Source: Ochotona curzoniae
Lineage: Eukaryota; Chordata; Mammalia; Lagomorpha; Ochotonidae
Length of the DNA stretch: 64,000 nucleotides
Reading direction: 5' to 3'
Assembly: GCF_017591425.1 (NCBI RefSeq)
Contig: NW_024467121.1
Coordinates: 1,364,001-1,428,000, forward strand
Shown piece after piece: positions 20,930 through 63,725 of the stretch (positions within the stretch are counted from its first letter, which is position 1; each line of letters begins with the position of its first letter). Under the pieces are notes generated by a model that searched no databases, was not told the origin of the DNA, and saw only the letters and a program-made list of their open reading frames with translations. The translations under genes were made by a program, and so were the position numbers.

Positions 20930-22852
20930 GTTACATTTAGTTTTAATAGCTATTTTGCAAGCATGTATTGATTCTGTATTTTAAAATGTTCATTTGTTAA
21001 TCTTAAAGAGTCAATTGCAGTTATTAGCTACATTTAAGAATGACTTAGTAATTAACTATCAGTTTCATTTCATGAAGGAAAGCTCATGACAGAATTTGAC
21101 AGTTTTGTAATTACCTGAAAAGTATTTTGCATAAATATAAAATTTTCTATCATTAAAAAATGTTGTAAACCAGAGCCTTGATTTCCAGATTGAGCATTTG
21201 CCTTATGCTAGTATCTCAGAATGTTCCAGTGAGTTGATACAGTTTTGTTTCTTGAAGGCTTTCTCCTTGGAAGAAAGAAGGGTCAGTACAGCTGGGTTTG
21301 AACTTTTCACTACTATGCAGCCTCAGGTGTCCCACTAGTGGTAATGTTGGGATGCCACAGCTGTGGTTTTCAACTCTCAATCACTGCCCCTGTTTTCGTG
21401 AGGGGTCATAGGCTTTGCGGGCTATGCTGTTTGTCACAATAACCCAAAACTGTCTTTGTAATGTGAGGCAGCCACAGTCAGTGTGTACACAAAAGTATGG
21501 CAGTATTCCAGTACAACTTTATTTATGGAGTCTTAACTGGTTATTTTGTAGAATTTTCACATCACAAAGTGACTTTGACTTTCCTCCCTCCAACCATTCC
21601 AAGATAACAAAAACATTCTTAGGCTGTATACAAACAGGCAGTGGGCCATGGACTGTTGACGCCTCTCCCCCCTTCCCTGGCAAAAGACCTGGCTGGCTTC
21701 ATTAAGACTATTTATCACGTGCTGCCAATGCTGTCATGTTATCCAGGAGGCACACAGCCTAGGCACTGGCATGTGCAGGCAGGAACACACATCTGCTTAC
21801 TGAGTCCAGGCGTGGCTTTGTGGCCTCATTTGGCATCTTATTTGTCCCTTAGGTCAAGTGGAATATATACACATTTATGTATACCTTTAAACTGGTTTCA
21901 AATTCTAGATTAAAAACACCATTGGTAACAAAATTATGGATACTTATTTACAAATAAGACATTTCTATTAGCATGACAATTTTTGTGATAAATTAAGATT
22001 CAACATAAAGCAATATGTGCAATTTTGCATAAGTAATAAGAACATTCACACTAACAGTGCCTTATAGCACTGATAAATTCCACCAGGTCTGTGTGTTCAC
22101 TTTAGGGCCTTTATTCCCTTTTCTTACATGTCCAGGATGTTCAATTTGCTCAGCAGCAGCAAAGTCTGGTCCTGGGCATAGGCTCTCAGAGAGCACACCT
22201 CCTGTTTGCACACAACATTGCTTTTCAAGCAATTCACTGACCTGTTGAAGATCAAAGTATAAATCTGTGTGTCTACTGATTGGACGGCGCCGCTTATGGA
22301 GAAGAAGATATGACAGTTACCAGTGCATTTTTTTATGTTGCTTCACACCTATTCACCCCTTGTCATGGAGGGAGAGAAGTGTAAATGTTCCCAGTGACAG
22401 CACAGAAGGTGACAGAAGTGAAGATTCTCCAAATGGATCCTTCATTCTCTTACACAAATATATTGGCACTCAAACAAGTGCTGCCATTTGTCGCCATACA
22501 ACAGCAAGGGTTTTAACAATATTTAGTTCAGAGAAAAACGTTTCTTTTTTTCATAAAGAGTGGAAAAAAACCCTCTTTTCAGCAAGATAGCCAGAAGTTT
22601 GTATATTAGGGAAATATGTTCTTTGTATCTCTGTCATCCCATTCATAAAGGGGTAAGCAGTGAAAAAAGGTGAATAATGTTCTAGGTAAAATGTAATAAC
22701 TGGTCACATATGGACATATTTTCATCTTGTGTGATGGTTACCAACTACTTCGATTTCACTTGTGCTTTTATTCTTTGGAGTGGCAGTTCAGGAATCATTA
22801 ATGGAATATTAAGAAATGATGATGGCCGAGATTTAGAATGAAAAGCATCCTT
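20930..22852 (-). other. NMT2: NMT2 3' UTR, extent uncertain
   Basis: AT-rich sequence with no coding signal follows the NMT2 stop. Poly(A) hexamers (complement of TTTATT) occur at 22767-22772, 22111-22116 and 21518-21523, so a 3' UTR of 0.1-1.4 kb or more is possible. Which one is used cannot be told from sequence. Confidence 0.45.
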
Positions 22853-52975
<30,123 letters not shown>

Positions 52976-53659
52976 CTGCAGGAAACACAGACAGGGTCAA
53001 ACAAGCTCAAAAAAAAAAAAAAAGGCACAATTCAAACCAAACCAAACCATACAACGTTCATCATTCGAAAATCCAGCGCTAGACACAGTGGGACTGCAGG
53101 CTACAGGGGGGACATAAAACACAGCTGGCTTACGAGGGCTACCGACAGGGTGGGAAAATGTCAGGGCACACTCAGGCACGCAGATATCATGTAACGGCAT
53201 TGCGGATCTGCAGTCACACAGTTGGCACGCTCCTTACCCCTGTTCCACTACTCTACTTCCTTAGCACTTTAAGGGAGAAATACATTCCAAAAAGAAAAAA
53301 GAAACCCCATCGCAGACATCTCATGATATGCCAAATCACTAAGACAGAAGCAAAAGAACTGACACAATCTTGTCTGCAATATGCAATGTGCATTCTCAAA
53401 AATGCAGAGGAGGAAGTCTCTCCTAAGGCAGGCCTGCCGAGTGATAAGCAACAGGTAACTCATGTCCATTTGGAACCCTCATCATCTCCAGCTGTTACCT
53501 TCTCATGCAGGAAACCTGGGGAAAAACAGACAAAAGGAATGTACACTTTCCATCTATCGGGCTGGACCTGCTCTACCACAAAACTCCCAGCTGGTGAGCT
53601 AAAACCTGAATGTTGAGTTACTCTTGTATTACTGTCCAATACAGAAGAAAGTGATGGGG

Positions 53660-53955
53660 AGGGCCCAGCACGGTAGTTTAGTAGTTAAAGTCAGGGCACT
53701 GATTCATGTCCCAGCTGTTTTACTTCCCTTCCAGCTCCTTGCTCGTGGCCTGGGAAAGCAGTCAAGGATGGCCCAAAGCCTTGGGACCCTGTATCTGTGT
53801 GGGAGACCTGGAAGAAGCAACTGGCTCCTGGCTTTGGCTCAGATTAACTCTGCCACTGCAGCCATTTAAGGAATGAACTAGCAGATGAAAGATCTTTCTC
53901 TCTGTCTCTATTCTCTCTGACTTTCCAACAGAAATAAATTAATCTTAAAAAATAA
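53660..53955 (+). mobile_element. CSINE, NMT2 intron 1
   Basis: GGGCCCAGCACGGTAGTTTA head with an internal deletion of the CATATGGG box, then TTTCTCTCTGTCTC and tail. Confidence 0.85.
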
Positions 53956-54647
53956 AAGTAACAGGGAAAATTTGGCCTATCGTTATGTTCTAAGTCAATC
54001 ATATTTACCTCTCCGATTTTCTTCTTAATTATTAACTTCCTAATATGCACAAGATTTCCGTATTAATTAACAGCCTTATAATACTGTCCCTCGAATGCAA
54101 CCCATAGTTTTTCTTGCATATATGCTTCTTAACTTGTCTTTCTTCTCAAAGTAAGTCCTCATTTTGATTACAAACAATTTTTTACATACAAAACTGCACC
54201 TTAAACCTACCATTTCGAAACTTAATTTCTCTCTTCTACTTAACTGTAGACCATGGAGTTTTCTCTGTGTTGGGATATACTGAGCTACTGCATTTCCCTT
54301 AGCACCTGGCTGGCCTGCGACTGTGCAGCTGGATAAGCTCCTACCTAACTACTCCTGCATCAAAAACCGTTCTGGTGCTTGCATCTCTGTGTACAACTAT
54401 AGGCGGAAACACTAGGTCAGAAGGCCTGCAGGTGCTCAGTTTTATTAAGCGATAAAGGCTGCTTTCCCAAATATTGTACCCATTGCCACTCCACCACCGA
54501 CGGAAGATCAGAGCACCTTGCTGTCCACATCCTTGCCAGAGCCGCAATTAGCTTCTTCCTCAGCCACGATCTCCTCCTGGGTGGAAACAAGCTCACGGCA
54601 GACCAGATTTTCACTTAATTAATCAGGAGTGAGGTTATAGATCTTTT

Positions 54648-54815
54648 AAAATGTTTATGTATTTGAAACGCAGAGAGACAGCGACAGAGACAGGCAGACA
54701 TATCTCCCATTTACTGTTTCACTTCCCCAGTGCCTGCCGACAGCCAGATCTGGACCACGCTGAAGCCAGCAGCAGCCTGGGGCTCAGTCAGGCTATCACC
54801 CAATGACTCCCAGGG
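54648..54815 (-). mobile_element. CSINE fragment
   Basis: ATGTTTATGTATTTGAAACG tail to the CAATGACTCCCAGGG block. The head half is missing. Confidence 0.55.
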
Positions 54816-54821
54816 TATGCC

Positions 54822-54900
54822 ATTTATTAAATATTTCCTTCCGGCATTTAACCTCATTGAATCCTCACAACAGCCTGAAGGGGCAGAGGCTCCTTTATGG
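54822..54900 (-). mobile_element. MIR fragment
   Basis: TTTAACCTCATTGAATCCTC followed by ACAACAGCCTGAAGGGGCAG is the MIR core in reverse. Confidence 0.55.
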
Positions 54901-54949
54901 CTTATGATTCATCGCCTAGCTGGTTATCTTTTATTTAGGCTGTAAATTG

Positions 54950-56125
54950 TTCATCCAGTTTATTTTTTATCCTTCAGTTTTACTTCCTGTAGTCCAACAT
55001 CTTAAAAAGTTCCCCTGTGGTTTCTTGGCTTTTAAATCTTGCTTACAAAGGTCACTCCAATTCCAAAAGTACACTTCTGTCCTTCTCTGCTTCCCCCCAT
55101 CGCCCCTCCCCCAGAATTTTAATGGCTTTTGGGAAATAAAAGTTAAATTAGTTTTCTAACTCAATTGGTAGTAGATAAGTACAATGTAATGTACCATGCC
55201 TCCTCTTTTCAAAAATACATAATAAACACAGGGAAGTTTTACTGTAATTAATTCAGTGCCAGACTGTATTGCCCAAAGACTGACAAGCAGATGGAGTGAG
55301 AAAGGACACATCCCTACTTACTGGCTACGCATATACCCACTGGACAATCAGTTTTCTTTTTTGAGGGGGGAGGTGTGGTTTAAAACCATTGTTTCCACAC
55401 TAATATCATCATTTTGACCCTTGGAGCATGCCTCACATAGGGGACTGGGATGGGTGGGAAGCTGGGTGGGGCATCTCCCTTTGTTTCTCCCCTGAACCCA
55501 GATACAGGGGAAAAAAACGATGAAAATATATTGGAAATCAGTTTTCAAACCTGTGCATGAGTTCTTCTTGCGTTAGGGTCTGCTCCCTTCTCTTTTGATC
55601 AGGGAGTGGGAGGGCAGTGACTGGCCTTCCCCTGTGCACAGCAGAAGTGACTTCCCAGTCAGGAGTCCCCAATGAGGTCTGGCCGCCCTGAGGCCTCCAG
55701 CCCCATGGGCAGGCCCCCAGAGGGGTGCAACTGAATTTGACAGCTGCAGAGCGAACTGCCACTGAGACAGAAGAGGCAAATCTGCAAGTGACAGGACAGC
55801 AGCCCCTGGTGTGACTGCAACAGTCTAGGAGATTCCCCAAGTGTCTATCTACTTTCGCCAACTTCCTGTCCCACCAAAGCTGGAAGCACAGTAAGTGATC
55901 CTTGTTTTAATTTCACTATAGTAATGAGTGCTGAGACAGAAATATGGTATCTGAAAGTGAATAACAACCCAAGTAGAAGGCCCTGGTTGTATGATGGCTC
56001 AGACAGGGCTCAGACAGGGAACAAGACCTTTGCAGACGACTGACATAAAGAAAAACAAAACAGGTGCATAGAAGACAGAAAAAGATGCCTCTGACGCAGG
56101 AGAGGAATAGTTATAAAATTAACAC
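54950..56125. other. NMT2 intron 1 stretch without a recognised element
   Basis: Mostly unique-looking. Two overlapping minus ORFs at 55538-55861 and 55573-55779 look like chance frames. Confidence 0.3.
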
Positions 56126-56130
56126 CAAGA

Positions 56131-56424
56131 TGCACCTGGCGTTGTGGTGCAGGGGGAGCTAAACTGCCACGTGACATGGGTCCAGCATGCCCTAGCAGAA
56201 TTCTGGTTCAAGTTTCCATTGCTTCCTGTTAGATTCCCTGGGAAAGCAGCAGAATACAACTCAGGTCATTAGGCCCTTGCACATGGGAGACACCAAAGAA
56301 GCTCCTGGCTTGGGGCTGACCCAGCTCCATTATTGCAGCTATCTGGTTAAGTAAACCAGCAGACAGAAGATCTCTCTGCCTCTCTCTGTAACTCTGCCTT
56401 TTAAACAATAAAGTAACCTTAAAA
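56131..56424 (+). mobile_element. CSINE, old
   Basis: CACCTGGCGTTGTGGTGCAG head and a CTCTGCCTTTTAAACAATAA tail. Confidence 0.75.
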
Positions 56425-56979
56425 AGAAGAAGAAGGAAAAAAAAGACAGTAAGCCTAAATGAATTTGATGATTAACTCAAAAGGTTTCTGGAAAAAGTGT
56501 TGAAAACGTTGGCCACTCCTAGCTGCCCACAACAGAGTGAGAAACAGATTGATTAGACAACAAGGATTTTAGGTTCTGAGCAGAATTTACACAACCTACA
56601 AACCTGGCCCAGAGTTGTCAGATTCAAAACCAAAACTGCTTCTGGTTTTGAGCTTCTCCAGAGAACAGAGGATTAGCATATTAAGAAATGGCCTCAGGAC
56701 ACAAAAAGAAGCAACAGTCAAATCCAGGTGTGGCTGTCAGACCTTCTGTTAAGCCTTCAAGAAGATCTTAGGGCCCCTTTAACAAAGGCCTGAGTTCCCA
56801 AAAGATGTGCCTCGAGGGTCTTCCCTTTATCAACAGGGCTCCTAAGAATCTTAATTATGTCGATTACACAACTGCCTAAAGAAAGCCCAGCCAAGAGGAG
56901 AAAGTTTCCGCTAAAGACTCCCAGGTATGACTTTTGTCTAGTGAGTGATTATGAAGTAAAAGCCAGGAAGCCCATGGCA

Positions 56980-57218
56980 TTCATTCATTCATCCATCTTG
57001 GAAAGACAGAGACACACAGGATTTTCTACCTGCTGATTTGCTCTCTGCAGGCCTGCAGCAGCCAGGGTGAAGCCAGGCTGGAACCAGGAGCCCCATCTTC
57101 TTGAGCATCACCTGCTGTTTCTAGGATGTACATCATCGGAAAGCTGGGACTGGAAGCAGGTGCTGAGAGTCAAACCCAGGAACTCCAACACAGGATGCTA
57201 GCGAAATGCCGTCCCTAA
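56980..57218 (-). mobile_element. CSINE, old
   Basis: GAAAGACAGAGACACACAGG, CACCTGCTGTTTCTAGG and a head remnant. Confidence 0.6.
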
Positions 57219-57820
57219 GTTAGGTCCCACGGGCAATGACATGTTTCAATGCATTGCAATGGCTTGAACATGATGGAGTAGAACAAAACAAGAAGAGTCC
57301 AGGTCCCCCTCCTGCTGTGAACAGGTAGGAATCAGGCAGAAAGAAAGTCCTTCAGACACAGAGCTGGTTTTCTTCAAGCAGGATCACCCCGAGGGCAGCA
57401 CTGATTGATCACAACACAGAAGCAAGAATCAGAAGGACAACTTTGCAAGAGCGGATTGAGCAGCAGGATTCAGAGCCGCCATGGACACTGGCTGCTGTGT
57501 GCTCTTCTGTCCCTCTGTCAGGGCAGTGCTTGCAGGGGCCACCTTAGGCCTATCTGTATGATAGCACGGAGTAGATGACTCACCACAGATGTTCACATGG
57601 AGAACAAGTGACCATGAGCAGCCTCCTCCACGCCACACTGGCTTGAACCACTGGTTTCTGAGCTTTGAACCCAGAGCCAGATACCTAAGCCCTAATAGGA
57701 TGTAACCCAGGGGCTGTCTTAGGAAGGCACAGCATGTTCTGCAATGTAGGAGAATGGAAGCCATTTTTAAGCCAGAAAATGAGCTGTGGTGATTTTCAAT
57801 ATGTTCGCTAAATTGTTCTA

Positions 57821-58000
57821 CAGGTTTATTTATTTTGAAATGCAGGGTGATCAAGAGGAGGGAGAATCAGAAAGAGAGATCTTTCACAGGCAAAATAATT
57901 AGGGCTGGGCTACGCTGATGCCAGGAGCCCGGAACTTCAGTTGGGTCTCTCACAGGGACAGGGATCCAACTCTTTGAGTGGTCACCTAAACAACAGTATT
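57821..58000 (-). mobile_element. CSINE fragment
   Basis: GGTTTATTTATTTTGAAATG tail and a TCTCTCACAGGGACAGGG block. Confidence 0.5.
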
Positions 58001-58154
58001 TTGGTGTTCTTAGCACACTATAACTCAGTTTTGTAACTGCTACAAAGGGCCAGCCCTATTGCCCAATATCCAAATGACAGAGGGTCAACTTTTTTCAAGC
58101 ACATGTTTATGTATCAAACTAACTCATTAAAAAATTTGTAAATAAATAAGTAAT

Positions 58155-58400
58155 ACAGGTTTAATCACTGCTTGGGACATCTGCATCCCACGTCAGGGTG
58201 CTAGTTCAAGTCTTGGCTGCTCAGCCTGGCTCTGACTCAGGTTGCTGGGAGGCAGTAGACGATAGCCCAAGTACTTGGGGCATCGTTACTCATGTGGAAG
58301 ACCTTGAGTTCCTGGTTCCAGGGTTGGCTTTTGTGGAGGTGCCAGCAAATGAAATATATCTATTTCTCTGCTATCACTCTTCAGCTATTTTGTCTGCTTG
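58155..58400 (+). mobile_element. CSINE fragment
   Basis: ATCCCACGTCAGGGTGCTAG and GGGAGGCAGTAGACGATAGC; the tail is lost. Confidence 0.6.
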
Positions 58401-58934
58401 TTAATGAAAAGGAGCCCAACCGGTAAAGGCCACTGAGAGTCTTCTTTAAAATGGAAATTTAAATTCAATGGGTAATTCATTCCTTTGTGAAGTCAAAATA
58501 TGAAAGATATGTCTGACAGTAAAACTGTATAAGAAACAAATACTGGAGCTATAGATTTCGATTTCCTTGTTCCTAGTCCTAAAATAGAAGTGTGCTCATT
58601 TTTACATTAAGACCTTGTGAAGAGGTACTCTAGTGGCTTAAAAAATAGTAATGCATTTCTATCCCAAAAATGAGCAGCTCATTTCCATTAGCAGAATCTA
58701 ATTTGTACTATCATGATGTTTTTATTTAAAATCATTTGGTGACTAAGAGTGCCTGAAATATCTGACTAGCAACTGGGCTTAAATAAACCTATCAAGGCCA
58801 GGTATGGAAGCTAGAAATACACTGTGGCTATGTATTGTTTTGTAAGTTCTCTGATTTGGGAGTAGGAATATTTTAGGTGTTCCTCCCTCAATGGTCCCAT
58901 GGCTGGTAGCTTTGAAGTAGTACACTTGTAGCAG

Positions 58935-58961
58935 AGTGTGTGTGTGTGCGTGTGTGTGTGT
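58935..58961 (+). repeat. Short (GT)n
   Basis: A GT repeat with one GC interruption. Confidence 0.85.
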
Positions 58962-59189
58962 TTTACAGAAAAATTTACTCACAGTTTCTAATGCTCTACA
59001 CTAGTTGATGTTAATCACAAATGTCTGATCAGTGAAGCAAGTATTTGGTACAGTTGTTAACATATTGCTTAAGACACGCTCATCCTCCAATACCTGGAAA
59101 TAAACTGCACCCTCCCAACCTTCTCAACCCTAAAACAAGAAGGTGCTGTTTCTCCATTTCTAGAATTCTTAAGGGAATTAGCAGCCAAG

Positions 59190-59332
59190 AGTAAGTGCCC
59201 ATTCCCCACTGTTTTCCCAGGAACATTAGCACGATCAGAAGTGGTGCAGCTGGGACTTGAACTGGTGTCCATATGGGTGGGATACAAGTGCTGCAGGTAG
59301 TGGCACTATCTGCCAAGCCACAGCCTTGGGCC
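59190..59332 (-). mobile_element. CSINE head fragment
   Basis: GGTGTCCATATGGGTGGG and a head CAAGCCACAGCCTTGGG are present without a tail. Confidence 0.55.
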
Positions 59333-60018
59333 TCAAGGAGATTCTTCTGGGAAATTCTAAGAAGAAACGCCACCTTGGGGTCTCAGTGCCTGAGATCAGG
59401 TGGATGATGGCTGAGCTGCAGAAATCACTTGTGATTCCCGCGTCTCTGAAGAACACAACTTCCATTTCTCTCTTTCCCAAGATGTGTAACAAAAGCTGTG
59501 TCTCCAGAGAATCTTTGGCGTATTCAAACCTCAAGAAGAAACCAATGAACTTCTCAGCCAAGGAAATGTCAAATTTTTCATACACACATACAATAAGTAC
59601 CTCTGCGGGAGTATTCATGGAATGTGTGCACAGAGTTTAATGGACTAATCCGATGGGATATGAGCAGAGCCATGTAACATTTTCCAGCTGGGCTGGGACA
59701 AAGTCCTCAGAAATCCATCCCTTCTCCCTGAACTCGCGGCTACACATTTCCTAGCTCCCTTGCAATGACCCTTGGCCACCGACTAGGGCACAGCAGTGAA
59801 TCTGGGAGGATGTGATTGCGTGCTGCTGCTTCCTGCTGGTCCCGAGACCCTCCAGGATGGAATTCTCTGGACCCTGTGCTGACAGGACTTCCATGCAGGT
59901 GAACTGCTAGTGGCAGTAGGGGACTACTGGCCTGCAAAGGTGACATAAGGTCTACAAATTCACTTGTCTTGGCCCTGTCAAGGCAACCACAAACAGGACT
60001 AAAAATTTAGTAAATTGG

Positions 60019-60352
60019 GTCTGGTGTTGTGGTGTAGCACATAAAGCAGCCACCTACAGCCCAGCATCACATATGGGCACTGGTTTGAGACCCACTGTTC
60101 CATTTCCAATCTAGCTCCCAGATAATGTACCTGGGAAAGCAGCGGAGGATGGCCTGTGTTTGAGTCTCTGTGCCCACACGGGAGGCCTGGAAGAAGCTGC
60201 TGGCTCCTGATTCAGACTGGCCCAGCCCTGGCCAACATGGTCATTTGGAAGAATGAATCAGTGGATGGAAGATACTTCCCCTGCCCTTCTCTCACACACA
60301 CATACACACATATGCTCTGCCTTTCAAACAGATAAATAAGTCTTTTTTTTAA
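60019..60352 (+). mobile_element. CSINE with CA-rich pyrimidine segment
   Basis: GGTCTGGTGTTGTGGTGTAG head, CACATATGGGCACTGG box and a run of ACACACACATACACACA before a full tail. Confidence 0.8.
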
Positions 60353-60838
60353 AGGTTCAGTATAAGTTGATAGTTTTATATGGCTATTAAGGTCCAAATG
60401 GTTTGGGAGGATGGCGGAGCCACATGAAGAAGTGTGGTTGGTGAACAGCAGTGGGAAGGAGCGCCTCCCTGGGCTCCACCTGAACACCTGCCCAGAACTG
60501 TGACATGAGCAAGGAGTGCACAGACACTGAGTTGGAGCAATTTTCGTGACAGTCCAGTCATTATGCTAGCTTGCTTATTATACCCAACACATTAGCAGAA
60601 AAGTAAAACATTTAATGACAAAGTGACTATAAACAAAATTTTAAACTACAGATTGAAGCAAGATACCAATAACCTATGACAAAGACTTAGTAGCCAGGAG
60701 ACACAAATGAGCTCATGTCCCCTTCATATTTTGTTTCCAGTACAACACAGAGATAAGATGCAATTTACTAGAAAGGAGTATAGGCCTTTGCTAGAGTCTG
60801 GCCACACAGTTTAAATCCTAGCTTCCCAGCTGTGTGAT

Positions 60839-61138
60839 TTTTTTTTTTTTAATGTTTATTTAAAAATTTTTCACCTACATGAAAGTGACAGAGAGAGGGA
60901 TCGCTCTGCTGTTTATTCTCCGAATGCCTGCACAGTCAGATCAGGGCGAGGCTGAAGCTTGGAGCTGGAATTCCAGCTGGACCTTCCCCAGTGGGGGGCC
61001 ACTGCCCACAGCCTTCCTGGTACTCCAGCAGGAATCCAGCCCGCAAGCAGGGTGACTGGGACCCACACCACAGTCTGCTAGGGGATGCAGGTGTTATGAA
61101 AGAAGCCATTTCATCTGCTGCACCATGATGCCTGCCCC
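60839..61138 (-). mobile_element. CSINE, old
   Basis: T-run, GAAAGTGACAGAGAGAGGGA and a head CACCATGATGCCTGCCCC. Confidence 0.7.
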
Positions 61139-61384
61139 AATTTTCTGAGTGTATTACTTAACTTCTGAACTTCTGTCTCCAGAAAAGATAAAATTCTTCC
61201 AAAAATGCTATCATAAAAACCATAAGCACAAAGTGAGTTCATACACAGAACTTAGGATAAGAGCGGGCACATGAAAAGCAGTCAGTGTGTTAGGTAGTTT
61301 GCGATTCTCCTACTTTAAACCTCTTTCCACAAGGTATTACTATCTGAATGGCATTATTATTTGTATCCCTCCCACTGATATCCA

Positions 61385-61468
61385 TAATCCAGGATGCTAC
61401 ATTGTAGTCCTAGTGCCTGAGATAGTGTCTAGCACACAAAAGGCACTCAATAGGTGTTTGCTGGATCT
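61385..61468 (+). mobile_element. MIR or L2 3' end
   Basis: CTAGTGCCTGAGATAGTGTC and AGGCACTCAATAGGTGTTTG are the shared L2/MIR tail. Confidence 0.6.
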
Positions 61469-61639
61469 ACGAGAGATCAATAAGGAAGTTCACCAAGAAG
61501 ACAAAAGACTGACGGTATGGGCTGACAGTAAGTGCTGCACCAAAGGGGAGGCTCTGGCAGCCAAGCACCTCGGGCGCAGATGCTCCATTTGAACCCATGA
61601 TGTGGAGAGCACTGTAAAGTCTACCAACACAGGAGAAAC

Positions 61640-62975
61640 ACGAGGAAAGGAAACACACACATACCTCTGGTAAATGTAACCAGCTGATCACCGGGCTGTT
61701 CAACTCAATCAGGAATTTCTGCCTGCGGTTTAAGTTCCAGAAGAATTCACACAAGTTAGCTTGGTTTTTTGTGGGGGACTCATGTGTGTGATCCCAGGAT
61801 GGATTTTTACCCCCTCCTCTGTATGTGTGATGTGCCACCCAGAGTGGCATGCCGACCTTTGGCTGTCCTCATCCAGCCTCAGGGATGCCTCTTGCGAGCT
61901 GCGCTTTCAGACCCCTCCTGGGTTTGGCGGCTTCATCCGCTACTCAGCACACGCCTGCTCTTGGGATTGATACAGGAAACATCTTCAAAGTCACCTAATC
62001 GGTGGCCTGGCTGTGAGTCCTGGATGAGTCTTGGGAAGACCCACAACTTGAAGCTGTCCCCAGCAGCTTATTGCTAGGAGATACCACCATGAAGGTCAGC
62101 CAAGTGGGTGGTCACCAAGCAGCTGTTGGGTTGAGTGACTATGGCGGTGGCCAACCATTTCCATGTTCCCATGGGTGTTAGCAGTGGAGGGTAGCCGTTC
62201 ACTCCAGGCCATGGCAGGACGGTCAGCCTGGGTTCATGAGGAGCCTGGGCGGACAACAAGCATGACAGCCGGCTTCTGCTTCCGACCTAACAGACCAATC
62301 CCTTTTCTTTACGCATTGGGTTTTTTCTAGACTTTTGGTTCTTTTAAAACTTGGGTATATTCTAAATATAGAAATACAGAAGGCCCTCATGGGCCTTCTC
62401 CTTCTGCAACTATTCCATCATTAATCAAACAGCTGTGCTTGCTCCATGGTAAAAACCTAATTCTGATCAGAGCTTATGTTAATTTATAGTAGAAGGTCAG
62501 TACGAAGTTTAGTTTGTATAGACCTTTCTGTGCAGATATCCCAAGATCAGAAGAAAGGAGGGAATATTTTAAAGGCTAAGGAAGGGATATTATAAATAAA
62601 TATGAATTGTTCCACCAGCCACTCAACAAACTTAATAAAGGCTAAGTTTTGTGTATCTCGGGTTATGATAAGATGAAAAAAACAGAACAAGTAAATAAGA
62701 TACATATTTTCTTAAATGCTTGAAGGAAGTGCCTGATGGTCCAAATGACTAAAAAAATTGCTCTTGCTTTTTCACCATCTTCTCTCACGCTCACAAAGGT
62801 TTCTCCAACAGAACAACTGATAATATAACAGCTCCTGTGTGACTTTTTCATTCCTGGGTCTTTCTGAGTTTACAAGGGAAGAGAGTTAAGAGAATGCTTT
62901 TTGCTGGCTGAGATTCACTTCAGTATGGCATTACCACTGTTACATTTAATACTTTTTTATACAATTTATTCTTTA
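61640..62975. other. NMT2 intron 1 stretch without a recognised repeat
   Basis: Contains a possible 58 bp exon-like segment (61665-61722, minus), discussed in the findings. Otherwise nothing is recognised. Confidence 0.3.
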
Positions 62976-62977
62976 GA

Positions 62978-63316
62978 ATAGCTATTTTATTTGGAAGGAA
63001 GAACTCCAGAGAGAAAGGGAGAGACAGACAGAGGAGAAGAAGTCTTCCATTTACTGTTTCATTCCACAATGGCTGCCAAAGGCCCCAGCCCTGGGAGCCA
63101 AGCCAGGAGCCAGAAGCTAAGCCAGGAGATTCTTCTGGGTCTCCCACGGGGGTCAAGGGCCCAAGGATTCAGGTTATCTCTTGCTGCTTTACCAGGTACA
63201 TTAGCTGGGAGCTGGATGGGACATGGAAGAGCTGCAATCCAAACCAGTTCAGTGTCTGTATGAGATGTCAGTATCACAGCAGGCAGCTTTACCTGCTATA
63301 CTGCAACACTGGCCTC
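62978..63316 (-). mobile_element. CSINE, old
   Basis: TTTTATTTGGAAGGAAGAAC tail and a head CTGCTATACTGCAACACTGG. Confidence 0.75.
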
Positions 63317-63439
63317 TACATTTAGTAACATCAATGCATTCCAGGAAAGTAAATAATTTGATGCATTTTCCACAATATATTCCTATGTATAAATTCCTTT
63401 GCATATCAAATTTCCATTTCCTTAATCAACTATCTTACT

Positions 63440-63725
63440 TCATTTGTACATTTATTTGGGAGGCAGAGAGACATAGAAATAGATACAGATGAAGAAAAGA
63501 CAGCTCCTAGCTACTGACTCACTCTCAAAATGTTCACTGTAGTCGTGAGGCGGACTCCAGAAGCCAGGCACTTCATCCAGACTACCAACCTGGATGGCAG
63601 GAACCTCACCACAGCGGCCATGGCTGCTGCCTCCCAGGTTCCGTGCCAGCAGGAGGCTGGAACCTGCAGCAGAGAACTGAACCTAAGCACCCCGACGGGA
63701 GAGGCGGGCATCTTAGCTGATGTCT
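63440..63725 (-). mobile_element. CSINE, old
   Basis: TTTATTTGGGAGGCAGAGAG tail, CTGCTGCCTCCCAGG centre and a decayed head. Confidence 0.65.

Noticed and set aside
59235..59640. Two 127-codon ORFs on opposite strands
   Set aside because: They are near-mirror frames across a CSINE head and unique sequence. Neither resembles a protein.
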